A stretch of DNA of 9,306 nt from an uncultured Pseudoxanthomonas sp. (GTDB lineage Bacteria; Pseudomonadota; Gammaproteobacteria; Xanthomonadales; Xanthomonadaceae), in assembly GCA_946886405.1 (NCBI GenBank), contig CAMPIO010000118.1, positions 1 through 9,306 on the forward strand, given 5' to 3'. Shown piece after piece: positions 1 to 6,096 of the stretch; within the stretch, counting starts at the first letter, position 1, and each line of letters starts with the position of its first letter. A program made the translations under genes and the position numbers. The notes under the pieces are model-generated. The model had not been told where the DNA came from. It searched no databases and saw nothing but the letters and a program-made list of their open reading frames with translations.

Positions 1-217
1 GCTCGGGGCCGAACTTCTGCTGCAGGCCGGCGGTGGCGCGGAACACGCCGCCGTTCACGCCCACGTCCTCGCCCAGCACCAGCACGGATTCGTCGTGCGC
101 GATCTCCCAGGCCAATGCCTGGGTGATGGCTTCGATCAGGGTGATCGCGGTCGGGGTCGCCACGGTCTCGGCGCTCTGTGTCTTCGCCATGGTCTTGTTC
201 TCCATCACGGCGCTCAT
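1..217 (-). CDS. 2-oxoacid dehydrogenase E1 component, beta subunit (partial, N-terminal 72 residues)
   Basis: This is the transketolase-like beta subunit of a heterotetrameric (alpha2beta2) thiamine-diphosphate E1 enzyme, which decarboxylates a 2-oxoacid and passes the acyl group to the lipoyl E2 in the cytoplasm. Only the first 72 codons are present; the gene runs off the left edge. After a variable N-terminal tail of about 23 residues, the sequence enters the conserved family block: LIEAITQALAWEI, then LGEDVG at residues 48-53, then GGVFRAT at 56-62 and GLQQKFG at 64-70. The GEDVG and GGVFR stretches are typical of PDH/BCKDH E1 beta subunits. The ATG (217-215) overlaps the TGA of the upstream alpha gene in an ATGA junction, indicating translational coupling in one operon. 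In-frame ATGs at codons 5 and 10 are alternative starts. Whether the substrate is pyruvate or branched-chain keto acids cannot be decided from this fragment. Confidence 0.93.
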   Translation of the reverse strand, partial: MSAVMENKTMAKTQSAETVATPTAITLIEAITQALAWEIAHDESVLVLGEDVGVNGGVFRATAGLQQKFGPE

Positions 218-1299
218 GCGCGGCCCTCCGCGGCGATCGCGGCGGCGCGTTGCTGCAGCAGTTCCGGCGGCGGGTCGGCGTACAGGTAGTCGAACATTGC
301 TTCGACCGGCTGCACCGGCGTGTTGAGGTAGGCGTTGACCTCTTCGTCCACGCGCGCGCCGCAGTCTTCCTTCCATGCGGCCTCGTCGGCCTCGCTCCAG
401 GCGCCCTGCGCGGTCAGCCAGGTGCGCAGGCGGGTCATCGGTTCGCGCTCCCAACCCGCTTTCACCTCGGCGTCGTCGCGGTAGCGGCGGGCGTCGTCGG
501 CGGTGGTGTGGTCGGACAGTCGGTAGGTGACGAACTCGATCACCGTGCCGCCCTGGCCCTTGCGGGCGCGCTCGCTGGCGCGGCGCATGCCTTCGAGCAC
601 GGCGATCAGATCGTTGCCGTCCACCTGCAGGCAGTGCAGGCCGCCGGCCAGGCCCTTCTGCGCCAGCGTCTGCGCGCCGGTCTGCGCGCTGCGCGGCACC
701 GAGATCGCCCAGCCGTTGTTGATCACGCCCAGTACCAGTGGCAGTTCATAGGCGCCAGCGGAATTCAGTGCGGCATAGAAGTCGGTCTTCGACGAGCCGC
801 CGTCGCCGCAGGTGCTCACCGCGATGTGCGGCTGCCTGCGCAGCTTGAACGACAGCGCCGCGCCGGCGGCGTGCAGGCACTGCGTGGAGATCGGCACGCA
901 GAACGGGAAGTCGTTGCGCGCATCGCTGCTGCGGTCGTAGTCGCTGCCGCGTTCATCGCCGCCCCAGTACATCAGCACATCGCGCGGCTTCACCCCGCGC
1001 ATGAACATGGCGCCGTACTCGCGGTAGCTGGGGGCGTAGACGTCGCCGGTGCGCATGGACGCGCCGATGCCGACGTGCGTGGCCTCGTGGCCCAGGCAGC
1101 TGGCGTACGTGCCCAGCTTGCCGGTGCGCTGCAGGGCGATCGCCTTGGTGTCGAAGGTGCGCACGAACAGCATCTGCTTGAACAACTCGCGCAGGCGGGC
1201 GACATCACGGCCGGCTTCCGGCAGGTCGTCGCGCACCAGGGTGCCGTCGGGGCCCAGGTACTGGAGGTATTCGATCTCGAAGCTTGCGGCGATGGTCAT
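214..1299 (-). CDS. pdhA: 2-oxoacid (pyruvate / branched-chain) dehydrogenase E1 component, alpha subunit
   Basis: This is the thiamine-diphosphate-binding alpha subunit of an alpha2beta2 E1 enzyme, which performs the first, decarboxylating step of a pyruvate- or branched-chain-keto-acid dehydrogenase complex. I call 361 residues from the ATG at 1299-1297, starting MTIAASFEIEYLQYLGPDG. The reading frame stays open to a TTG at 1338, which would add 13 residues. I prefer the ATG because the TTG has no ribosome-binding site and sits next to a possible -10 box. The ThDP motif is clear: GDG at residues 165-167, followed after a 26-residue spacer by NN at 194-195. The substrate/phosphorylation-loop region reads YRLSDHTTADDARRYR at about 259-274, resembling both BCKDH and Gram-positive-type PDH alpha chains. 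The stop codon overlaps the beta-subunit start by 4 bases. The symbol follows the common annotation of Xanthomonadaceae homologues; a branched-chain (bkdA-type) role is equally possible because many such bacteria also carry a homodimeric AceE. Confidence 0.92.
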   Translation of the reverse strand: MTIAASFEIEYLQYLGPDGTLVRDDLPEAGRDVARLRELFKQMLFVRTFDTKAIALQRTGKLGTYASCLGHEATHVGIGASMRTGDVYAPSYREYGAMFMRGVKPRDVLMYWGGDERGSDYDRSSDARNDFPFCVPISTQCLHAAGAALSFKLRRQPHIAVSTCGDGGSSKTDFYAALNSAGAYELPLVLGVINNGWAISVPRSAQTGAQTLAQKGLAGGLHCLQVDGNDLIAVLEGMRRASERARKGQGGTVIEFVTYRLSDHTTADDARRYRDDAEVKAGWEREPMTRLRTWLTAQGAWSEADEAAWKEDCGARVDEEVNAYLNTPVQPVEAMFDYLYADPPPELLQQRAAAIAAEGRA

Positions 1300-1343
1300 C
1301 TGGACGGTGTTCTCGTCGGCCGGCGGAATTGGTTTCAAATGTA

Positions 1344-1349
1344 ATTTTA
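1344..1349 (-). promoter_or_regulatory. Possible -10 box upstream of the E1 alpha gene
   Basis: On the minus strand TAAAAT (5 of 6 matches to TATAAT) sits in a short AT-rich island in an otherwise GC-rich gap. It lies 44 bases upstream of the chosen ATG, which would give a leader of roughly 38 bases. I see no convincing -35 hexamer at 16-18 bases, so this rests on one hexamer and base composition. If real, transcription would begin close to the alternative TTG, which favours the ATG at 1299 as the true start. Confidence 0.3.
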
Positions 1350-1530
1350 GGGACTGCGGTCGCGACTGCTGTCGTGCATTGCAGCAAGACGAGGGCGCAG
1401 GGCGCGCGTCGTCGGGCGAAAACGGTGCGGAAACAGATGCTTGCCGCGTGTCGTCCGGTGTCAGTCCGCCTGCCGCACGGGTGGGCTGGACGGCTCGTGT
1501 GTCCCATCATGCGCGAACCAAGCCCCGGAA

Positions 1531-1563
1531 CGACAAGGGGCGCGGTTGCCCGCGCCCCTGTCG
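1531..1563 (-). terminator. Hairpin terminator candidate after the nuclease gene
   Basis: The inverted repeat has an inner 9-bp GC stem (1537-1545 with 1550-1558), a 4-base loop, and an outer 5-bp extension (1531-1535 with 1559-1563) interrupted by a single bulged A at 1536. It begins about 20 bases past the nuclease stop codon. The position and stem strength fit a terminator for the minus-strand nuclease transcript, but no run of T follows on that strand, so termination may be weak, Rho-assisted, or the hairpin may instead stabilise the mRNA 3' end. Confidence 0.6.
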
Positions 1564-1584
1564 ACCCCACGATGCTGCGGAAGT

Positions 1585-4500
1585 TCAGCGGATGCGCTGG
1601 ACCAGGCGATCGTGGTTGTTGGCGGGGTTCGGATCGTCCGTCGTGCTGCTGACGGTGGCTTCGAACTCCAGCTCGGTGCCACGCTTGGGCTTGCCAGGAA
1701 CGATCAGGGCGAACGCCAGCGTCTGCACGCCACGCGGCATGGCGCCGCGGCGGGTGCAATCGGCGGCGGCGCCTTCGCTGGTGTCCTGCACGCGTGTGCA
1801 GCTCCAGCCACTGGGTGCCGCGACCGCCGCATAGCGCGCTTCCACGTTGCTGGTCAGCCGCACCATCACTTGCTCGGCCACGTCGGGACCCGCGTTGCGC
1901 ACCGGGACGAGCAGTGTGGCGATGGTGCCGCGGCGCAGCGGCAGGGCGGCGCCGAGCAGCTGCACCGACAGGTCGGCGCGGGTCTGCGGCAGCGCGGCCA
2001 CGGCCACCGAGACCGCGGCGGTGTTGTCGCCGTTGGCCGGGTCGAGCACGGTCGAGTTGGCCGACACGCCCAGGCCGAGCGTGGTGCCCGCGGCGCTGGC
2101 CGGCACGATGGCGTCGAGTGCGAACGTCGCTTCGGCAACCATCGCCAGCGACGACGTGGTGCAGGCCACGCGGGTGGTGCCGGCGGTCACCTCGGCTGCG
2201 TCGCAGCTCCAGCCGGCCGGCAGCGTGGTCAACGACGGCGACAGTTCGGCCGAGAACACGAAGGCGAACGCCGCCGGTGATGCCGCGCCCGGGCCGGCGT
2301 TGCGGACGGTGGCGGTGTAGCGCACGGTCTCGCCGACGCTGGCGGTGGCCCGGTCGGCCGACACCGTGGCCGACAGGTCGGCGCGGGCGAAGGACGGCAC
2401 GCGGATGCTCAGGCGTACGGGATCGTGGTCGGACGAGCGCACGGCCAGCGTGGCGTCGCCGAAGTTGTCCACGCCGAAGTCCGCGTTGATCCGCGCATGG
2501 TCCACGCGCAGCGTGGCGTCCATCACCAGCGACTCGTTGACCAGTACATGGTCCAGCGTCTGCGCATTGCCCTCGAACGAATACGAGTAGCGCTGCGCCG
2601 GATCGGCGATCAGCTGCGACCCGTCCACCAGTGGCGTGGTGACGGGGCTGGGCATGTACGTCAGCACCTGGTCTTCCGCCGCTGCGTCGCCCCTGATGAT
2701 GCCCATCACGTCGACGTAGCCATCGTTGAACTCGAACGCGTTGAAATCGCCGACCAGCACGATCTTCTCGTCCGGGGCCGCCTGCTGCATTTCCTGCACC
2801 AGTTGGGCCAGGTAGACCGCCTGCGCGCCGCGCTTCACCCGCACGCGTTCGCCGCCGGTGGCCCAGCCGCTGCTGCCGGGCAGGGTGTCGTTGATGTCGT
2901 TGAGCGAACGCAGGTGGTTGACGATGACCGTCAGCGGATAGCTCGACGCGCCGTCCTGGTGCACGCGGGCACGCAGGCGCAGCGGCGGACGGTCGTTGAG
3001 CAGGCTGGTGGTGCCGTTCGGGTTGGCGATGGTGGTTTCCTTGCCGAACTGCGCGACGTCCAGCACTTCGACGCGCGCGATGCCGCCCGCGGTCAGGCGC
3101 GAGCTGACCAGGAAGCCGACATTGATGCCGCCCACGTCGTTGCCCGGCTGCAGGTACGGCACGTAGCCCGGGCGCGCGGCGCAGGTGGCGTCGATGCGCT
3201 CGGACAGCAGCTGCAACACGCGCAGGTTCTCCACTTCCACCGTGCCCAGGATGTCCGGGGTCTTCAGGTAGTCGCAGATCGCCAGCGCCGCCTTGGCCAG
3301 GCGCTTGTCCAGCGCTTCCGGCGTCAGCGTCACCGCGCCGTTGCTGTCGTTGACCTCGTCGAACAGGCGCAGCAGGTTGAAGCTGCCGATGGTGACTTCG
3401 TCGTAGGCGGCGTCGTTGACCGCTTCCGGCGCGATGCCGCCGGTGACCGTCGGCGGTGTCGCCACGTCGGGCAGCAGCGCCCACGTGCCGGCGAAGTAGT
3501 CGAGCACGCCCAGCAGGCCGGCGACATCCGCACCGGTATCGGCCGACAGCGGCAGCGCGCCGACCTGGCCGCGGCTGCGCACCATCAGGCGTTCCTGGTT
3601 GGTGTCGAAGCGCGGCGGGTTCTTGCCGGCAGGCAGCGTGATGGCATCCATCACGGCGATGCCGGGCTCACGGAACGGACGCGCGACGCCGGGCAGGGCG
3701 ACGTGGAAGACGCCATCGCTGAAGGACAAAGCGTCGTTCTCGTCGATGCTGCCGCCGGACGGGGCGATCACCACCGACTGCGCCACGCTGACGCGCATGC
3801 CTTCAAGACGTTCCAGCGTGCCGGGCAGGGCGTCGGGGCCGAGCTCGGCGGCGGTCAGTTCGATCGCAGCAGGCAGGGCGACGCCGGTTTCCAGCACTTC
3901 CACCGTCGGCGTGACGATCTCGGTGATCGCCAGCTGGTGCGGGTTCGACGACGGGGTGTACTCCTCGACCGTGCCGGTCACGCGCACGCGGGTGCCGACG
4001 GCGGCGGTCGCGGGCGGGGCGCTGCTGGTGAACACGAACACGGCATCCGAGGTCGCCGGGTCGCCATCGTCGTTGGCGGCCTGCAGGAAGAAGCCGTTGT
4101 TGAACTTGATCGCAGTGACGATGCCTTCGGTCACCACGCGTTTGCCGTTGTACGTGGATAGCAGACCGCTGCCCTGGATCTGCGCAATGGTCAGCGCTAC
4201 CGGCGGGTCCGGCGGTTCCGGCGGCTCGGCGCCGCTGTTGCGCGGATTCGGCGTGCCGACGGCGAAGTCGGCGCCATTGTTGTGGGTGTCGATGCTGCCA
4301 TCGCCGCCCCGCAGCGCGGCGGTGGTGGTGCTCAGCGTGCCGGTCGGTGCGCTGCCTTCGAAGCAGTTGGCCGCGCTGCCGAAGCCGACGAAGTCGGCCA
4401 CGTTCGCATCGGCGGTCGGGCAGGCGCCCGTCAGCGCCGTGGTGCTGCGGCTCAGGGCCACCTTGCCGGCGGTGCCGCTCATCGCGATGGTGCCGGTCGC

Positions 4501-4830
4501 GTCAGGCGTGGGCAGGTCGACCGTGCCGCCGGCGCCCTGCGCCTGCTGGACCAGGTAGAAGCCGCCGGCCGGGATGGTGCCGGTGAGGTTGGTGCGCCCG
4601 CTCCAGGTGGTGCCGGCGGAGGACGTGTACTGGACGCTCCAGCCGGTCAGGTCGACCGCGGTCGGTCCGTTGTTGCGCAGCTCGATGAAGTCGTTCTTCA
4701 GCGTGGCGCCGCTGTTGCCGCCGCCGCCATAGACCTGGCTGATGACCACCTGTGCCTGCGCCGACGAAGCGGCGAACAGCAAGGCGAAAGACGCGAACAC
4801 GGCCGCAAGGCGGCCCCGTGGCATTTCCAT
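1585..4830 (-). CDS. Secreted ExeM/NucH-family endonuclease with lamin-tail domain and two C-terminal CARDB/DUF11-like repeats
   Basis: This is a predicted extracellular, divalent-metal-dependent DNase of 1081 residues that would cleave environmental or biofilm DNA. A signal peptide spans residues 1-26, with likely cleavage after AQA. A lamin-tail (LTD) domain covers about 27-195, with FIELRNNGPTAVDLTGWSV typical of that fold. A proline-rich linker (202-210) leads to an OB-fold-like region, about 212-310, and a connecting region to about 470. The endonuclease/exonuclease/phosphatase domain covers about 478-808: SFN at 483-485, EVEN at 532-535, NHL at 638-640, GDFNAFE at 694-700, LDHVLV at 759-764 and SSDHDPV at 799-805, so the expected Asn, Glu, His, Asp and Asp-His residues are present. 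Two repeats (about 817-948 and 952-1080) each begin ADLS, carry an RNAGP motif and end near DPxNxxN. All eight cysteines fall in neighbouring pairs. A strong GAGGGAGA lies 9-10 bases before the ATG, which fixes the start. The nuclease class is confident; the substrate is inferred. Confidence 0.93.
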   Translation of the reverse strand: MEMPRGRLAAVFASFALLFAASSAQAQVVISQVYGGGGNSGATLKNDFIELRNNGPTAVDLTGWSVQYTSSAGTTWSGRTNLTGTIPAGGFYLVQQAQGAGGTVDLPTPDATGTIAMSGTAGKVALSRSTTALTGACPTADANVADFVGFGSAANCFEGSAPTGTLSTTTAALRGGDGSIDTHNNGADFAVGTPNPRNSGAEPPEPPDPPVALTIAQIQGSGLLSTYNGKRVVTEGIVTAIKFNNGFFLQAANDDGDPATSDAVFVFTSSAPPATAAVGTRVRVTGTVEEYTPSSNPHQLAITEIVTPTVEVLETGVALPAAIELTAAELGPDALPGTLERLEGMRVSVAQSVVIAPSGGSIDENDALSFSDGVFHVALPGVARPFREPGIAVMDAITLPAGKNPPRFDTNQERLMVRSRGQVGALPLSADTGADVAGLLGVLDYFAGTWALLPDVATPPTVTGGIAPEAVNDAAYDEVTIGSFNLLRLFDEVNDSNGAVTLTPEALDKRLAKAALAICDYLKTPDILGTVEVENLRVLQLLSERIDATCAARPGYVPYLQPGNDVGGINVGFLVSSRLTAGGIARVEVLDVAQFGKETTIANPNGTTSLLNDRPPLRLRARVHQDGASSYPLTVIVNHLRSLNDINDTLPGSSGWATGGERVRVKRGAQAVYLAQLVQEMQQAAPDEKIVLVGDFNAFEFNDGYVDVMGIIRGDAAAEDQVLTYMPSPVTTPLVDGSQLIADPAQRYSYSFEGNAQTLDHVLVNESLVMDATLRVDHARINADFGVDNFGDATLAVRSSDHDPVRLSIRVPSFARADLSATVSADRATASVGETVRYTATVRNAGPGAASPAAFAFVFSAELSPSLTTLPAGWSCDAAEVTAGTTRVACTTSSLAMVAEATFALDAIVPASAAGTTLGLGVSANSTVLDPANGDNTAAVSVAVAALPQTRADLSVQLLGAALPLRRGTIATLLVPVRNAGPDVAEQVMVRLTSNVEARYAAVAAPSGWSCTRVQDTSEGAAADCTRRGAMPRGVQTLAFALIVPGKPKRGTELEFEATVSSTTDDPNPANNHDRLVQRIR
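1588..2382 (-). repeat. Tandem protein-level repeat: two CARDB/DUF11-like modules at the nuclease C-terminus
   Basis: The last 265 or so residues of the nuclease are two diverged copies of one module of about 130 residues. Shared landmarks in order are ADLS (817 and 952), VRNAGP (842 and 977), GWSC (873 and 1008), a second cysteine 14 residues later (890 and 1025), and an Asn-rich end (DPANGDN and DPNPANN). This layout is that of CARDB/DUF11-type beta-sandwich adhesion or spacer modules found on bacterial surface and secreted proteins. The copies are too diverged to be a DNA-level repeat. Their role, such as attachment to the envelope or matrix, is unknown. Confidence 0.7.
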
Positions 4831-5040
4831 GTTACGGAATCTCCCTCAGTGGATTGGACGCCGCCCCCGTCGGAGGCGGATCGGCCCCCGGCCGACGCAA
4901 TGTAGCCCAAGCCTGTGGTATGCGCATTGCATGGGCATGACATCAGTGCCGGTTTTCCGTCGTCCTGCCGGGGTCCGCTGCCGTCTTCGGTTACGCTGGC
5001 GCCCCCGCCGCCCCCTGGGCGGCCCCCGGTTGATCGACGG
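4831..5040. promoter_or_regulatory. Divergent promoter region between the nuclease gene and kynA
   Basis: This 210-base gap separates two divergent starts and must carry control signals for both genes. The nuclease side has a strong purine-rich ribosome-binding site (about 4838-4847, minus strand). An imperfect inverted repeat with 6-bp arms (4868-4873 and 4892-4897) lies in the nuclease leader, and an 8-bp self-complementary word, ATGCGCAT, lies at 4920-4927. I could not assign convincing -35/-10 pairs for either gene, and kynA lacks a good Shine-Dalgarno. No small gene is evident. Confidence 0.45.
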
Positions 5041-5901
5041 ATGGCCGTAGAAAAGAACGAGCGCCCGCTGGAAGCAGGCATCCACACCGACCTCTCGGGC
5101 CGCATGAGCTACGGCGGCTACCTGCAGCTGGACCGCCTGCTGTCCGCTCAGCACCCGGTCTCGGATCCGCCGCACCACGACGAGATGCTCTTCATCGTGC
5201 AGCACCAGGTCTCGGAGCTGTGGATGAAGCTGATGATCCACGAGCTGCAGGCGGCCATCGGCTTCCTCCAGCGCGATCAGGTCTGGCAGTGCCGCAAGGT
5301 GATGGCGCGCGCCAAGCAGGTGCTGCGCCAGCTGACCGAGCAGTGGTCGGTGCTGGAGACGCTGACCCCCTCCGAGTACATGGGCTTCCGCGATCTGCTG
5401 GGCCCGTCGTCGGGCTTCCAGTCGCTGCAGTACCGCACCATCGAGTTCCTGCTGGGCAACAAGAACGCGGCGATGCTGAAGGTGTTCGCGCACGATCCGG
5501 AAGGCCATGCCGGGCTGGAGACGGTGCTGGATGCGCCCAGCCTGTACGACGAGTTCCTGAGGTACCTCGCCCGCTGGGGCCACGCGATCCCCGCCCAGCA
5601 CCTGCAGCGGGACTGGCGCCAGTCGCACGCCGCTGACGCTGCGCTGCTGCCGGTGTTCGAGGCGATCTACGAAGACACCGACCGCTACTGGCGCGAATAC
5701 TCGCTGTGCGAGGACCTGGTGGATCTGGAAAGCCAGTTCCAGCTGTGGCGCTTCCGCCACATGCGCACGGTGATGCGGATCATCGGCTTCAAGCGCGGCA
5801 CCGGCGGCTCCAGCGGTGTGGGCTTCCTGCGCCAGGCGCTGGAGCTGACCTTCTTCCCCGAACTGTTCGACGTGCGCACGTCCATCGGTCCCGGCCGCTG
5901 A
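5041..5901 (+). CDS. kynA: Tryptophan 2,3-dioxygenase
   Basis: This heme enzyme opens the indole ring of L-tryptophan with O2 to give N-formylkynurenine, the first and committed step of the kynurenine pathway. The 286-residue protein starts [18 protein letters not shown], like the X. campestris enzyme. The active-site positions known from that structure are all present at the same numbers: F51, H55, Y113, R117, the proximal heme ligand H240, and T254 in the GTGGSSG loop. Long blocks such as [19 protein letters not shown] and [15 protein letters not shown] are typical of the family. The frame stays open upstream to 4915, but the extra residues are low-complexity and unlike the family, so I start at 5041 even though the ribosome-binding site is weak. 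It is slightly shorter than the 298-residue Xanthomonas protein, lacking part of the variable C-terminal tail. No kynB or kynU is visible, so the rest of the pathway lies elsewhere. Confidence 0.97.
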   Translation: MAVEKNERPLEAGIHTDLSGRMSYGGYLQLDRLLSAQHPVSDPPHHDEMLFIVQHQVSELWMKLMIHELQAAIGFLQRDQVWQCRKVMARAKQVLRQLTEQWSVLETLTPSEYMGFRDLLGPSSGFQSLQYRTIEFLLGNKNAAMLKVFAHDPEGHAGLETVLDAPSLYDEFLRYLARWGHAIPAQHLQRDWRQSHAADAALLPVFEAIYEDTDRYWREYSLCEDLVDLESQFQLWRFRHMRTVMRIIGFKRGTGGSSGVGFLRQALELTFFPELFDVRTSIGPGR

Positions 5902-5941
5902 CCGCCGGCGACACGGAATTCCCGTCGAAATCCCTTGCAAA

Positions 5942-6006
5942 TCAGCGAATTGACTCGCTGAACAGGCAAAGCCGGCACTACACCACCGGTGTTTCAGCGA
6001 TTTGAC
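5942..6006 (+). repeat. Pair of 13-base direct repeats, possible regulator binding sites upstream of the peptide transporter
   Basis: TCAGCGAATTGAC (5942-5954) recurs as TCAGCGATTTGAC (5994-6006), with 12 of 13 bases matching and starts 52 bases apart, close to five helical turns. The first copy also opens a small inverted repeat, TCAGCG (5942-5947) with CGCTGA (5956-5961). Each copy ends in TTGAC, which resembles a -35 box, but I see no matching -10 at proper spacing. Phased repeats ahead of a transporter start suggest an operator. This is inference. Confidence 0.4.
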
Positions 6007-6037
6007 GCGCGGCGGCCGGGTCGGTGATCCTCGCCCG

Positions 6038-6058
6038 TCCCGTGCTCGTTGCACGGGA
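6038..6058 (+). terminator. Hairpin in the kynA-transporter gap
   Basis: This is a perfect 8-bp inverted repeat (6038-6045 with 6051-6058) around a 5-base loop, 137 bases after the kynA stop and 38 bases before the transporter ATG. There is no T run directly after it; a short TTTT occurs only at 6078-6081. It could be a weak kynA terminator or a structure in the transporter mRNA leader. The sequence does not decide between them. Confidence 0.4.
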
Positions 6059-6096
6059 AACCGAAATCCTGAACCACTTTTCTAGGGGGAGCCCGC

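Larger units (their letters stand above)
1300..1584. other. Intergenic region between the nuclease and the E1 operon
   Basis: This is a 285-base gap between two minus-strand genes. It holds the hairpin at 1531-1563 near the nuclease stop and the possible -10 box at 1344-1349 near the E1 alpha start. Between them (about 1360-1530) I see no coding pattern, RNA gene or repeat. The hairpin and the separate candidate promoter suggest that the nuclease and the E1 genes are separate transcription units despite sharing a strand. Confidence 0.5.

Noticed and set aside
1300..1338. TTG start adding 13 residues to E1 alpha
   Set aside because: There is no ribosome-binding site, and it lies about where transcription would begin if the TAAAAT box is used; the ATG at 1299 gives the usual family length.
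178..1344. Open frame of 388 residues on the plus strand opposite E1 alpha
   Set aside because: It mirrors the E1 alpha codons and lacks any family motif; E1 alpha carries the ThDP motif and the operon overlap.
1205..3484. Open frame of 759 residues on the minus strand in a different frame from the nuclease
   Set aside because: It is an Arg/Gly/Ala-rich out-of-frame shadow spanning the nuclease, the intergenic gap and the E1 alpha start; no domain is visible.
2425..4161. Long open frame (578 residues) on the plus strand opposite the nuclease
   Set aside because: It is rich in Arg, Ala, His, Gln and Val in the pattern of a high-GC antisense shadow, has no recognisable domain, and is antisense to a nuclease with clear motifs throughout.
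4915..5040. N-terminal extension of KynA by 42 residues from an upstream start
   Set aside because: The extra stretch is proline- and serine-rich with no family similarity, whereas the start at 5041 matches the known N-terminus of the X. campestris enzyme.
5950..5978. TTGACT as a -35 box for a transporter promoter
   Set aside because: No acceptable -10 hexamer occurs at 16-19 bases; the same is true of the TTGACG at 6002.
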